Below are positions 9,281 to 19,499 of a stretch of 64,000 nt of DNA, piece after piece. Source of the DNA: Hellea sp. GTDB taxonomy: Bacteria; Pseudomonadota; Alphaproteobacteria; Caulobacterales; Maricaulaceae. A program made the position numbers and the translations under genes. Position 1 is the first letter of the stretch. Every line of letters starts with the position of its first letter. The stretch spans positions 19,026-83,025 of the forward strand of contig JAHDDX010000004.1 of NCBI GenBank assembly GCA_020629135.1, in the 5' to 3' direction. Under the pieces are notes generated by a model. The model made no database searches. It was not told the DNA's origin and saw only the letters and a program-made list of their open reading frames with translations.

Positions 9281-11095
9281 ATGTGCGGGATCATCGGAAT
9301 TGTCGGTAATGCCTCAGTTACGGACAGGCTTATTCAAGGTCTAAAAAGGCTGGAATATCGAGGCTATGACAGTGCCGGTGTCGCTGTTATCAGTGACGGA
9401 AACCTGCTGCGCGAACGCGCGGAAGGCAAAATCGCGGCCCTTGAAGCCAAATTGGGTTCAAATCCGATCGACGGTCCAGTCGGAATTGCGCATACGCGCT
9501 GGGCGACACATGGGGTCCCCAATGAAACCAATGCCCATCCTCATTTCGCAGGTCGGGTTTGTATTGTTCACAACGGTATAATTGAAAATTTTCTGGATCT
9601 TCGTCAGTCATTGAACGGTCGGAATTTTCGCACCGAAACAGATACCGAGGTGGTCGCCCATTTGGTTGATGAAGAAATGTCAAATGGTGCAAGCGCCAAA
9701 GAAGCCTTTCAATCCACATTGGCAAAACTAAAAGGCGCCTACGCATTTGGTATGGTGATCGACGGAGAGGATGACAAACTTTTTGCGGCACGCGCAGGAT
9801 CACCTTTGGCGATCGGTATTGGCGACGGCGAGATGTATCTCGGCTCGGACGCCTTGGCACTGGCCCAATTGACGTCGGACCTTGTCTATCTTGAGGAAGG
9901 GGACTGGGCGATTTTAACATCAGATGGCTATGAAATTTTTGACCGACACAATAATGCCGTAGAGCGGGATGTCACCGTTATTGTTGGCGGCCCAGCAATG
10001 GCGGACAAAGGAGGTTATGCTCATTACATGCTCAAGGAAATTCACGAGCAACCGGAAACAGTCAGCCGAACCCTGTCAAATTATATCGACGAATTTCGGC
10101 AAACACCGTCTTTGCCAACCGACATAGATTTCGCCGAAATCGATAGAGTGATATTGGTTGCCTGTGGAACAGCATCTTTTGCAGGCGAAGTGGCGAAATA
10201 CTGGTTTGAGCAAGTTGCGGGTCTCGCGGCTGATGTCGACATCGCGTCAGAATTTCGATATCGCAAACCTGTTTTATCAGAAAATTCTCTATTTATAGCT
10301 GTGTCCCAGTCTGGAGAAACAGCCGATACGCTTGCAGCTTTACGATATTGCAAATCTCATGGTGTTAAGACGGCCGCCTTAGTCAATGTCATGACGTCAA
10401 CAATGGCGCGAGAGGCTGATATTGCCCTCCCCACCCATGCTGGTCCAGAAATCGGCGTCGCTTCAACAAAAGCATTCACGTCTCAACTGACCGCCTTGGC
10501 CGCTTTAGTAATTAAAGCCGCGTCTGACCGTAAGACCATCGATAGTGAAGCCGTGTCAGATCACATCAAAGCGCTTATGAGCGTTCCAGGCCTGATCGCC
10601 CAATCCCTGCAGGATGAACCCCATATTCAAGAGGTCGCCAAAACCCTAACCAGCGCCGAACATGCGTTCTTCCTAGGTCGGGGCCAATTTGTCCCGATCG
10701 CATTTGAGGGAGCGCTCAAGTTAAAAGAAATATCCTATATCCATGCTGAATCATATGCAGCCGGCGAACTTAAACATGGCCCAATCGCCCTGATCGAAGA
10801 CGGCACGCCCGTCGTCGTCGTTGCGCCCATGGATGAATTATTTGAAAAAACCCTCTCAAATGCGCAGGAAGTAATCTCTCGCGGGGCTGAGATTTACATG
10901 GTGACAGACAAAGCTGGTCAACAACATGCGGCTGGAGCCGCCCGACATATACTACAAATCCCAGAATGCCATAATTTTGTTTCTCCGATTTTGACTACGA
11001 TTCCTTTACAACTTTTAGCGTACTATACGGCCGTTCATTTAGGAACGGATGTGGATCAACCTCGAAATCTGGCCAAATCCGTAACTGTTGAATAA
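9281..11095 (+). CDS. glmS: glutamine--fructose-6-phosphate aminotransferase (isomerizing)
   Basis: MCGIIGIVGN...RGYDSAGVAV...DVDQPRNLAKSVTVE C-terminus. Confidence 0.98.
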   Translation: MCGIIGIVGNASVTDRLIQGLKRLEYRGYDSAGVAVISDGNLLRERAEGKIAALEAKLGSNPIDGPVGIAHTRWATHGVPNETNAHPHFAGRVCIVHNGIIENFLDLRQSLNGRNFRTETDTEVVAHLVDEEMSNGASAKEAFQSTLAKLKGAYAFGMVIDGEDDKLFAARAGSPLAIGIGDGEMYLGSDALALAQLTSDLVYLEEGDWAILTSDGYEIFDRHNNAVERDVTVIVGGPAMADKGGYAHYMLKEIHEQPETVSRTLSNYIDEFRQTPSLPTDIDFAEIDRVILVACGTASFAGEVAKYWFEQVAGLAADVDIASEFRYRKPVLSENSLFIAVSQSGETADTLAALRYCKSHGVKTAALVNVMTSTMAREADIALPTHAGPEIGVASTKAFTSQLTALAALVIKAASDRKTIDSEAVSDHIKALMSVPGLIAQSLQDEPHIQEVAKTLTSAEHAFFLGRGQFVPIAFEGALKLKEISYIHAESYAAGELKHGPIALIEDGTPVVVVAPMDELFEKTLSNAQEVISRGAEIYMVTDKAGQQHAAGAARHILQIPECHNFVSPILTTIPLQLLAYYTAVHLGTDVDQPRNLAKSVTVE

Positions 11096-11121
11096 ACAAA
11101 AACGTTACGCGAGGAAGCATC

Positions 11122-12003
11122 ATGAAACCTATTCGTAAGGCTGTTCTGCCTGTTGCGGGACTGGGCACGCGTGTTCTTCCAGCGACTAAAACCATCCCGA
11201 AGGAAATGATGCCAGTCGTTGATCGGCCCGCATTGCAATATGTTGTCGATGAGGCCAGGGAAGCTGGAATAGAACATTTTGTATTTGTGACCGGACGCAA
11301 TAAAGGGGCGATCGAAGATTATTTTGACCGGGCTTTTGAACTGGAAGCCACCCTAAGAGATAAGAATAAATCAGATATCTTAGACCGCATTACCGCAGAA
11401 ATTCCGGCAGCAGGAACCACCAGTTTCGTACGACAACAAAGCCCATTGGGTTTAGGGCATGCGATTTGGTGCGCACGCGATGTTATTGGTGACGAACCAT
11501 TTGCGATTTTATTACCCGATGTGATTGTCAAAGCTGCGCCAAGCTGCCTGGCCCAAATGGTCGAAGCCTATAATCAAGTCGGCGGCAATATTATCGCCGT
11601 TGATCCGGTTCCGATGGACCGAGTATCTTCCTACGGGGTAATAGCGCCGAAAGCGGGATCTGATACCTCTCAAGCATTGATAGAGATGGAGGCCATGGTC
11701 GAAAAACCACCTCAGGCCGAGGCTCCGTCAAATCTAAAGATAACTGGGAGATATATTTTACAGCCCGAAATCATGAAATTACTTTCGGACCAAGCCGCAG
11801 GCGCGGGCGGAGAGATTCAGCTTACGGACGCGATGGCCCGCCTCATGCAAGATCAATCTTTCTTTGCCTATAAATATGATGGTCTGGATTATGATTGCGG
11901 GTCAAAACTGGGTTATTTCGAAGCAGTCCTTGCCTTTGCGCTCGACCATCCCGAAATCGGAATTGACGCCAGGGCCCTCACCAAGAACATGCTCTCCGAG
12001 TAA
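11122..12003 (+). CDS. galU: UTP--glucose-1-phosphate uridylyltransferase
   Basis: RKAVLPVAGLGTRVLPATKTIPKEMMPVVDRPALQYVVDEA. Confidence 0.97.
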   Translation: MKPIRKAVLPVAGLGTRVLPATKTIPKEMMPVVDRPALQYVVDEAREAGIEHFVFVTGRNKGAIEDYFDRAFELEATLRDKNKSDILDRITAEIPAAGTTSFVRQQSPLGLGHAIWCARDVIGDEPFAILLPDVIVKAAPSCLAQMVEAYNQVGGNIIAVDPVPMDRVSSYGVIAPKAGSDTSQALIEMEAMVEKPPQAEAPSNLKITGRYILQPEIMKLLSDQAAGAGGEIQLTDAMARLMQDQSFFAYKYDGLDYDCGSKLGYFEAVLAFALDHPEIGIDARALTKNMLSE

Positions 12004-12021
12004 ATGCCGAGCTGACCGGGA

Positions 12022-13140
12022 ATGACACCCGACATAAAATCCCAAACCGACTGGCTTATATCTTGGGTCACAGATAAAGCTTTACCATTCTGGGCTAGCA
12101 CAGCTATTGATAACCAAGGCGGGTTTTACGAAGACCTTGATCTCTCAGGACAAGCTCGAACCCATGTCGTGCGTCGTTTTCGCGTGCAAGCGCGTCAGTT
12201 ATATGTTTATGCGCTTGCAACCCAATTGGGCTGGATCGACGGTCGGGAAATTCTAAGAACCGGCTTTGATTTCATGATGGACAAAGGGTTTGAGGTGGAT
12301 AATCAGCTTGGCTTCATTCATCTACTCAATGCAGATTATTCGGTAAATGATCCAAAGCGAGATCTATATGACCATGCTTTTTATCTTTTGGCGGCAGCCT
12401 GGGTCCACCGTGTCATAAATCATCCGAAATCTATCTCGTCCCAAAAAGCAATCTTGTCATTTCTTGAAAGTGATCTCAGATCCGAAACCGGCGGCTGGAA
12501 AGAAGGATCTCCATCCCAACTTCCAAGGCGACAAAACCCGCATATGCATATGTTTGAAACCTGCCTCAACTGGATGGCTATTTCAGATGATGAGCACTGG
12601 AGAACGCTTGCCGACGAGATTTTAGATTTGTTCAAAACTCGTTTTTTCGACCCTAAAACACATTCTATAATCGAATTTTTTGAAGCTGATTGGACACCCT
12701 TAAAAGGCCGCCAGGGAAAGTCACGTGAACCCGGTCACGCCGCTGAATGGATTTGGCTGTTACGATGGTATCAACGCCAAACGGGTGTCGATACGTCACA
12801 ATATTCAAATGCGCTTTATAATAAACTTAACATGCGAACTGATATATTTCTAAATGACGAAGAAAATTCAGATGATAAGGTCTTACGAAACACCAAACGT
12901 CTTTGGTGTCAGACCGAATTAATCAAAGCGCATTTGGCACAAGCAGAAAGTGGAATAAGTGGCGCTGCAGAAATGGCCTCATCCCTAATGTATGGATTTC
13001 GTCAAACCTATTTAAATGAAAATGGCACCTGGATTGATCAATTGGATCATCAAGGACGACCTTGTGCAAACACCATTCCTGCCAGTACATTTTACCATAT
13101 CATCTGTATGATCAGCGAAGCGCGTAGACTTTGCAACTAG
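12022..13140 (+). CDS. AGE family epimerase/isomerase
   Basis: RFRVQARQLYVYALATQLGW...DLYDHAFYLLAAAW...RQNPHMHMFE...EPGHAAEWIWLL. Confidence 0.88.
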   Translation: MTPDIKSQTDWLISWVTDKALPFWASTAIDNQGGFYEDLDLSGQARTHVVRRFRVQARQLYVYALATQLGWIDGREILRTGFDFMMDKGFEVDNQLGFIHLLNADYSVNDPKRDLYDHAFYLLAAAWVHRVINHPKSISSQKAILSFLESDLRSETGGWKEGSPSQLPRRQNPHMHMFETCLNWMAISDDEHWRTLADEILDLFKTRFFDPKTHSIIEFFEADWTPLKGRQGKSREPGHAAEWIWLLRWYQRQTGVDTSQYSNALYNKLNMRTDIFLNDEENSDDKVLRNTKRLWCQTELIKAHLAQAESGISGAAEMASSLMYGFRQTYLNENGTWIDQLDHQGRPCANTIPASTFYHIICMISEARRLCN

Positions 13141-13697
13141 TCACTTTTGTGAGTTTCGGGTTTTACTGAAATTTCGAGCACATCAATGTTTCGATTTTTG
13201 CCTTCAGGGTCCGGCCAAATTCCAAAGTAAAAGAAGTCGTCTCCTTGAACATTTTTCTTCGCGATATGAGTAAAGATGTATTCTTCAAATTCACCGGTTA
13301 GCTCAAATTTTTGCCACGGCTTGGAAGACGCTGGCGAGAAAAAACCCGACTGAAAATAACTATTACCATTCTGATCTGATTTTCTTACTTTCAAAGAAAA
13401 GTTCAATTTTATTCCATCGTAATAATCCTGATAGGTTTTTGGAATGGCCAAAAATATACCCGCAGATGGAGCTTCCTTATGAGTTGCGCTTGAACTCAAT
13501 CTTGCAACAGGGCCAGCTTGTGTTTCTATTACTTTCAAATGATTTCCTGGACCGACGACCAGACGACTAAAACCGTCTCCGCGAATTGTAATACCTTGTG
13601 CCGGGTCAATGTCTTCGGTTTCCCCAATCGAGACAGCAATAAAAATCATCGCGCCGGCAATGAGCATAATCAATGGATAAAACAGCCAATCCTTCAT
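13137..13697 (-). CDS. hypothetical membrane-anchored protein
   Basis: Single N-terminal TM (LFYPLIMLIAGAMIFIAVSI) and an extracytoplasmic domain; not assigned to a family. Confidence 0.6.
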   Translation of the reverse strand: MKDWLFYPLIMLIAGAMIFIAVSIGETEDIDPAQGITIRGDGFSRLVVGPGNHLKVIETQAGPVARLSSSATHKEAPSAGIFLAIPKTYQDYYDGIKLNFSLKVRKSDQNGNSYFQSGFFSPASSKPWQKFELTGEFEEYIFTHIAKKNVQGDDFFYFGIWPDPEGKNRNIDVLEISVKPETHKSD

Positions 13698-13736
13698 GGG
13701 ATGCTGATAAGCGATCCGCGTTAAGTCCGCTACTGT

Positions 13737-15644
13737 TTAGATCAGAAAAAGAACCGCGCGATCATCGGCGCGTTCCGCCAGAGCCCGCTCCAAAGTCGAT
13801 ATCAGCTCCGAAGTAAATTTTTCGGTAGCGGCCAGGTCCCAGGCTTCTTTAACGGCCTCGATCAATTCAGGTCGCTGTTTTTTTATGGCACGTCGAATGC
13901 GACCATCCGTCAGAACCTTTCTTGCAATTACAGGGACATTTGCACTCTTAAACCTACCGGAAAGTGCCTTTTTCCCGGCCATATAGCCGCCCCCTGCCAA
14001 AACACCGCCAATGATCAAACCAATAGGGTTCGCAAGTAAAGGCGCCAGGAGATTGGCCTTCGCTAGAAGCGCACCAACAATCAATGTGGTAATGGTTGTG
14101 CCTGCAATGGCTGTATCGGTCTCAAGACTGGCAATGCGCGGGGCGTCTACGCTCATCCCTTCAAGGTATTGACTAACATGCTGACTATCATCAAGTGATA
14201 GGACCATAGCGGGTAAACCATGTTCCCGGCAGAGCGGATCAGTATCCTGTTCGATATCGCGTTGGAGTTCCGAAAACCATTCATCAATGACGGGTCGCAG
14301 GCTTTGGCTGGCTTTTTCGCTTCCAAGCCAATCACGGATCTGCATTTCGAGGACTTCGTCAATGTCGTCTAAACTTGCGATACGGCCAGACCGCCAATCT
14401 CTGAAAATCGGAATCATAACTTCGTGAGAAAGTGCGTCAATGAGCTTTGGGCCCAAACGCTCCCCGAGATTTAAGCTCGCCGCTTCAGCCTTTTTATAGA
14501 TATCCCCCTTGGGTGCCATCAGGGTCGCGACCGCGGATTTGAAACTGGCATGAAGATATTCAAAACGACCCAACCAGGCCAAGCCCCGGGCAATGGCAAA
14601 TTCCGGCTCAGCGCCCAAGATAACCTTGGCCCTTGGGAAAGCTTTTTCACAAGCTGGTCGAATAAGCGGTAGACGTGACGCACCACCTGTCAAAAGAACC
14701 GTTTCCGGCGCCCGACCACCCAGCATCTCCAAGGCTTCTTTCAAGGCATAGTTAAAAGCATCCGGCCAGGTAAAGCCGTTCAACGCCTCAAGTGGTGTGT
14801 TTAAGATCGTATCCGCATCCGTTTTATCCAACCGGATTTCAAATAGAACGCCCCGGTCAATCGGCAGCCGCTTGATAATTTCGACCGGCATTTCCTGACC
14901 GTTGAAATATTGTTCTTTGGCCAGTCGGCACCAATATTCCATGATCGGCTTATAATGCGGGAACTTGCGGATTAACTTTTCGATCTTGGGCTTGTCTGTT
15001 TGTCGGGCCAGATTGAGCTTGAAAATTTCACTATCCAGCAGACCTGATCCCAATACGTTATGTCCAACGTCTTCGGCGTCGAGGTCCTGACAATAGGTGA
15101 AATCTGTCGTCGATGAACCGACATCGACAATTAAAACGCTCGACTTGGCTGCTTCCAAAGACAGATATCCCTGCTCCAAGGCCGTCATCAAGGCTGCGCG
15201 GCTTTCGGGTACAACGCGCACTTGTTTTAGACCAGAATTTTCAAACAGTTCCTTATATTGTTCCCGTTCGGTTTGGCTCCAGCCAGACGGACAGCCGATA
15301 ATAAATTGAGAGGCCTTTAATCCCTGAATTTTCTTTTCAGTTTGAAGGTCACTGATTAGCGTATTGGCAAATAGCTCCGTGGGTCGTTTGATATCGGGGT
15401 CTGAAACATCGCGTCCTTTGAATTTCACCCACACATCAGGCTTGTCACCCATAACGGATAGGTTGACGGCATCCGAACCAATTTTGATCCCTGATTTGGT
15501 TTTTGCAACAGCCGTGACAAAGCTCTTTTGGCCGTGAAAATCCAATATTTCCGGTTCTCGCATGGACCGGGCATAGGCTCGCCCAAGAGCGGTTTCACCA
15601 TGCCCCAGATCAAATCCGATAAATTCAATTTCAGGACTACTCAT
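13737..15644 (-). CDS. Hsp70-family (DnaK-like) ATPase with divergent C-terminus carrying a hydrophobic Gly-rich segment
   Basis: GFDLGHGETALGR, VLIVDVGSSTTDFTYC, TVLLTGGASRLPLIRPACEKAFP (actin/Hsp70 fold). C-terminal TTITTLIVGALLAKANLLAPLLANPIGLIIGGVLAGGGYMAG. Start ATG (MSSPEIEF) overlaps the stop of the upstream ORF. Confidence 0.85.
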   Translation of the reverse strand: MSSPEIEFIGFDLGHGETALGRAYARSMREPEILDFHGQKSFVTAVAKTKSGIKIGSDAVNLSVMGDKPDVWVKFKGRDVSDPDIKRPTELFANTLISDLQTEKKIQGLKASQFIIGCPSGWSQTEREQYKELFENSGLKQVRVVPESRAALMTALEQGYLSLEAAKSSVLIVDVGSSTTDFTYCQDLDAEDVGHNVLGSGLLDSEIFKLNLARQTDKPKIEKLIRKFPHYKPIMEYWCRLAKEQYFNGQEMPVEIIKRLPIDRGVLFEIRLDKTDADTILNTPLEALNGFTWPDAFNYALKEALEMLGGRAPETVLLTGGASRLPLIRPACEKAFPRAKVILGAEPEFAIARGLAWLGRFEYLHASFKSAVATLMAPKGDIYKKAEAASLNLGERLGPKLIDALSHEVMIPIFRDWRSGRIASLDDIDEVLEMQIRDWLGSEKASQSLRPVIDEWFSELQRDIEQDTDPLCREHGLPAMVLSLDDSQHVSQYLEGMSVDAPRIASLETDTAIAGTTITTLIVGALLAKANLLAPLLANPIGLIIGGVLAGGGYMAGKKALSGRFKSANVPVIARKVLTDGRIRRAIKKQRPELIEAVKEAWDLAATEKFTSELISTLERALAERADDRAVLFLI

Positions 15645-16533
15645 TATCTGAGTCCCAGACCGTGCCACGGCGGATAAGTTGATCACCGGCTATTAAGGCC
15701 GGGGCTGCCTGTCGAGCTTGGTCCGTTCCGATACCAGGCAATATGTCAAAATATTTGGCCGTCTTTTTAGTGTAATCCAGTTTGGTTACGCCTTCTGCCG
15801 CCAGAACAGATTCGAGCTCTTGCCCGATCAGTTTGAGCGCAAAATCACCGTCGCTGGCATCGCCGGCCTCTAACAAACCCTGAACAAGTGTCATAAGACG
15901 ATCATCGTCGCGCCAATGGGTTTGCGCGGTCGGCTCAGCCAATCGCAATATAATATGATCGGCTGTCTTCAAGCCCTCTGATATTGCCGTCAGATAGCCG
16001 CCCATATTTGTCTTAACTTGGGCTTCCGCTCGCATTGATCGACCTGAACGATCTTCCAAACGCGTATTTTTTGAAAATCCCGGCAAACGGCTCATCAATG
16101 CAGTTAAATTTTTACGGTCTAGCGCCCGGATTAAGGAGAGCAATCCAACGCTTAAAATAGCGGTTCGAGATTCTTCCAAAAACCCATAAACAAGAAGCGC
16201 ACCCGCAACGCCAAAAAAGGCCGTTTGACCAAACCAATTGGTATTCTTTTCCCGCGGAACTTCGTGCCAGACAATATCCGCACCCATAGATTGATCCAAT
16301 ATACTGGCGCCGCTTTTAATCATCTCAACGAGCCAAAGCCCGGCTTTTTGAAGTTTGGGATCAGTGACCCCGTCGACAAATCGCGCACCCGTCCGATCCA
16401 GGGCCCGACGCGTCTCGGATACAATCATGGCCGCGGAGACCTGCTCCTTTGAAAGTCCATCCAGCAAGGCCTGACGTTCAGGTTCAAACGCCTTATAAAG
16501 AGACGGAGGAGTATTAATGAGGTTTTGGCTCAT
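15637..16533 (-). CDS. hypothetical protein with hydrophobic segment, co-operonic with the Hsp70-like gene
   Basis: ORF overlaps the Hsp70-like start (aATGAGTAG); central hydrophobic FGQTAFFGVAGALLVYGFLEESRTAILSVGLLSLI. Confidence 0.65.
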   Translation of the reverse strand: MSQNLINTPPSLYKAFEPERQALLDGLSKEQVSAAMIVSETRRALDRTGARFVDGVTDPKLQKAGLWLVEMIKSGASILDQSMGADIVWHEVPREKNTNWFGQTAFFGVAGALLVYGFLEESRTAILSVGLLSLIRALDRKNLTALMSRLPGFSKNTRLEDRSGRSMRAEAQVKTNMGGYLTAISEGLKTADHIILRLAEPTAQTHWRDDDRLMTLVQGLLEAGDASDGDFALKLIGQELESVLAAEGVTKLDYTKKTAKYFDILPGIGTDQARQAAPALIAGDQLIRRGTVWDSDNE

Positions 16534-16623
16534 GGGCCTGATGTTGGCATGGCTTGCCCAACTGTCAAGGTAAGTCCCTGTTTTAAAAAGGCTTCGTTAA
16601 CGCTGTTCTGTCAGGCTGTGTTC

Positions 16624-17553
16624 ATGTCAAACCCGGCGCGCATATCGGCCACCCAGGCACTCGAGATATTTCTGGCCCATCTTGCCGGAGAACGTCGACT
16701 GTCAAATAAAACCGTAGAGGCCTATAATCGCGATATATCCGCTTTTATTCGATTTATGACCAGCCATCTGGGACATGCCATTACACTTGGCGATTTGCAG
16801 AAATTAAAAGCATTGGATTTTCGAGCCTATCTCGCCCATCGGCGTAAAGGCGAAAAATCTTTGTCAGCCGCCTCTGTTGGCCGCTTATTATCAGCGTTGC
16901 GCACCTTTTATCGTTATCTTGACCGACGCTGGGACATTAAAAATGAAGCCCTGTCCATGGTCAAAGGTCCCAAGCCGAAACGACATTTACCTAAACCTCT
17001 GTCTGAAAGCGGCGCGGCCGATATTGTCGCCATGGGGACTTGCACGGATGAGCGTCCTTGGATCGAAGCCCGAAACGTGGCGGTTATGATGCTGCTATAT
17101 GGCGGAGGCCTCCGAATTTCCGAAGCCCTGTCTTTGACCGGACATGATCTGCCCCTCAGGCAGTCCCTGGCCGTGAAAGGGAAAGGCGGTAAGACCCGGA
17201 TTGTACCTTTACTCCCGGCTATTTCTGAAGCCGTAGATCGCTATATTCGCCTGTGTCCGCATATGTTGACCAAGGACGATCCGATTTTTCGCGGCGTACG
17301 AGGTGGTGTTTTATCAGCCCGTCAAGTGCAGCTCGATATGCAAAGATTGCGCGGATTTTTGGGCCTGCCGGATACCGCCACGCCCCATGCCTTGCGCCAT
17401 AGCTTTGCCACGCATCTACTGGCTGGCGGTGGCGATCTTAGAACCATTCAGCAATTGCTCGGCCATGAAAGTCTGTCCACAACCCAACGCTATACGGATG
17501 TGGACGTCGCGGCGCTAAGGCGCGTTCACAAAGCCGCCCACCCAAGAGGCTGA
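16624..17553 (+). CDS. xerC: tyrosine recombinase XerC
   Basis: FLAHLAGERRLSNKTVEAYNRDISAF...GGGLRISEALSL...HALRHSFATHLLAGGGDLRTIQQLLGHESLSTTQRYT; ATG of MSNPARIS at 16624. Confidence 0.9.
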   Translation: MSNPARISATQALEIFLAHLAGERRLSNKTVEAYNRDISAFIRFMTSHLGHAITLGDLQKLKALDFRAYLAHRRKGEKSLSAASVGRLLSALRTFYRYLDRRWDIKNEALSMVKGPKPKRHLPKPLSESGAADIVAMGTCTDERPWIEARNVAVMMLLYGGGLRISEALSLTGHDLPLRQSLAVKGKGGKTRIVPLLPAISEAVDRYIRLCPHMLTKDDPIFRGVRGGVLSARQVQLDMQRLRGFLGLPDTATPHALRHSFATHLLAGGGDLRTIQQLLGHESLSTTQRYTDVDVAALRRVHKAAHPRG

Positions 17554-18939
17554 TTACATCTGCATGGTCCAGCCTTCGACGCCCATAGCCGCCTGACGAA
17601 TGGCTTCGGACAAGGTCGGGTGTGCATGACAGGTTCGTGCGATATCTTCTGACGCCGCGCGGAATTCCATCGCCACACAGAGCTCACCGATCATTTCGCC
17701 AGCACATACGCCGATCATATGGGCCCCCAAAATTTCATCTGTCTCAGCATGGGCTAGAATTTTGACAAACCCATCCGTGTCGTGATTGGCCCGAGCACGG
17801 GAGTTAGCCGTAAAAGGAAACTTACCGGCTTTGAATGGAATACCAGCCGCTTTAAGTTCTTCTTCGGTTTTACCGACAGCGGCGATTTCCGGCTTGGTAT
17901 ATACCACGCCAGGGATAACGTCGTAATTCACATGTCCGGCTTTACCTGCAATCTGCTCAGCCACTGCAACGCCTTCGTCTTCGGCTTTGTGGGCCAGCAT
18001 CGGACCATGGGTGCAATCGCCGATTGCCCAGATTCCAGCAACATTGGTTTTGAAATGATCGGTTTCGATAAAGCCGCGCTTATCAGTGGTGACATTGATT
18101 GTGTCGAGCCCGAGTCCTTCCGTGTAAGGACGGCGTCCGATACACACCAATACAACATCTGCATCAAGCGTGGCCTCATCACCGCCTTTGGACGGTTCCA
18201 TTGTCACTTTGAGCTTGGTCTTGAGTTTTTCAATTCCGGTGACTTTATGGCCGAGCTTGAATTTCATTTTTTGCTTTTTGAAGACGCGCAGGCCCATTTT
18301 CTGAACCTCGGCATCCATACCTGGCAGAATATGGTCCAGATATTCAACGACGGTAACTTCTGCGCCCAAACGCCGCCAGACAGAACCAAGCTCAAGCCCG
18401 ATAACGCCGCCGCCAATAACGACCATCTTACCCGGAACTTTGGACAATTCCAGCGCACCCGTTGAAGAGACAATACGTTCTTCGTCAATCTCAATCCCCG
18501 GTAGGGTTGCAACTTCGGAGCCTGTCGCAATGACAATATTTTTGGTCGCCAGTTTTTTCCCATCAACATCTACCGTATTGGGATCAACAATTTTACCGGT
18601 TCCCGAGATATGCTCGACATTGTTCTTTTTAAACAGATAGGCAATGCCCTGGGTCAGGCCATCTACGGTTTTATCCTTGGAAGCCATGAGTTGTTTATGA
18701 TCCAGGGATACGCTGGTCTTGATGCCCATGTCTGCGAAATCTTTTTCCGCTGCTTCGTAAAGTTCAGTCGCGTGCAAAAGGGCCTTGGACGGAATACACC
18801 CCACATTCAGGCATGTTCCGCCGAGAGTCTTCCGTTTCTCAATACAGGCCACTTTCAGGCCGAGCTGACCCGCCCGAATGGCACAATTATAACCCCCCGG
18901 ACCACCGCCTATTACGATGACGTCATAAGTGTCTGACAT
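17554..18939 (-). CDS. lpdA: dihydrolipoyl dehydrogenase
   Basis: [28 protein letters not shown]...[17 protein letters not shown]...[16 protein letters not shown]. Confidence 0.97.
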   Translation of the reverse strand: MSDTYDVIVIGGGPGGYNCAIRAGQLGLKVACIEKRKTLGGTCLNVGCIPSKALLHATELYEAAEKDFADMGIKTSVSLDHKQLMASKDKTVDGLTQGIAYLFKKNNVEHISGTGKIVDPNTVDVDGKKLATKNIVIATGSEVATLPGIEIDEERIVSSTGALELSKVPGKMVVIGGGVIGLELGSVWRRLGAEVTVVEYLDHILPGMDAEVQKMGLRVFKKQKMKFKLGHKVTGIEKLKTKLKVTMEPSKGGDEATLDADVVLVCIGRRPYTEGLGLDTINVTTDKRGFIETDHFKTNVAGIWAIGDCTHGPMLAHKAEDEGVAVAEQIAGKAGHVNYDVIPGVVYTKPEIAAVGKTEEELKAAGIPFKAGKFPFTANSRARANHDTDGFVKILAHAETDEILGAHMIGVCAGEMIGELCVAMEFRAASEDIARTCHAHPTLSEAIRQAAMGVEGWTMQM

Positions 18940-19005
18940 GAAAAACTCCTGCGCATAAATTTGGGTCACCCCATACGCGCAGGAGGAATTCGGGTCAATG
19001 TGTGT

Positions 19006-19437
19006 TTAACGAAGGACGCCGTTATCCGTGTTTTTCTTGGCAAACCATATTAGCAAAATCGCTACAATAATCACGGCGACGACCTGAATTTTACCGGCCG
19101 CGCCACCCGCATTTATTGCGCCGGACATAAACATCCAGATATTATGAACGACGACCCCGATTAAAGACAAAATAAACAAATGTTTTGCCCATGCCTTTCT
19201 CAGCAGCAATGCGATACACCCAAGCACGCCGCCAAATACAGCAATCGCGAACGCCCCGGTTGCCCATGCAGGTTTGCTGGCAAACACGGCAGCCATTTCT
19301 TCCCCGTATGATTCGACCATGATTTCTGGTGGCGCCATGGCCATGCCGAGATAAGCCATTACACCCATCAGATTCCACAAAAGTGCCAAGATTGCGATGA
19401 CCCAGAAACTGGTCGTTGGTTTGATTACGTCTGACAT
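19006..19437 (-). CDS. hypothetical four-TM membrane protein
   Basis: Four hydrophobic segments; between sucB and lpdA on the same strand. Confidence 0.65.
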   Translation of the reverse strand: MSDVIKPTTSFWVIAILALLWNLMGVMAYLGMAMAPPEIMVESYGEEMAAVFASKPAWATGAFAIAVFGGVLGCIALLLRKAWAKHLFILSLIGVVVHNIWMFMSGAINAGGAAGKIQVVAVIIVAILLIWFAKKNTDNGVLR

Positions 19438-19499
19438 AAATTCTCCCCTTTATGTATTTTAGAGGAGAATTTTATCGATTAACGAAAAACAAGTCGAGT

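Noticed and set aside
9390-9920. 176-aa minus-strand ORF antisense to glmS
   Set aside because: Arg/Pro-rich shadow ORF inside glmS.
16624-17553. Tyrosine recombinase as evidence for a mobile element or integron
   Set aside because: Sequence is housekeeping XerC; no attachment-site repeats, transposase or phage genes nearby.
17782-18465. 227-aa plus-strand ORF antisense to lpdA
   Set aside because: Fully inside the confidently identified lpdA gene; composition is a frame shadow of coding sequence.
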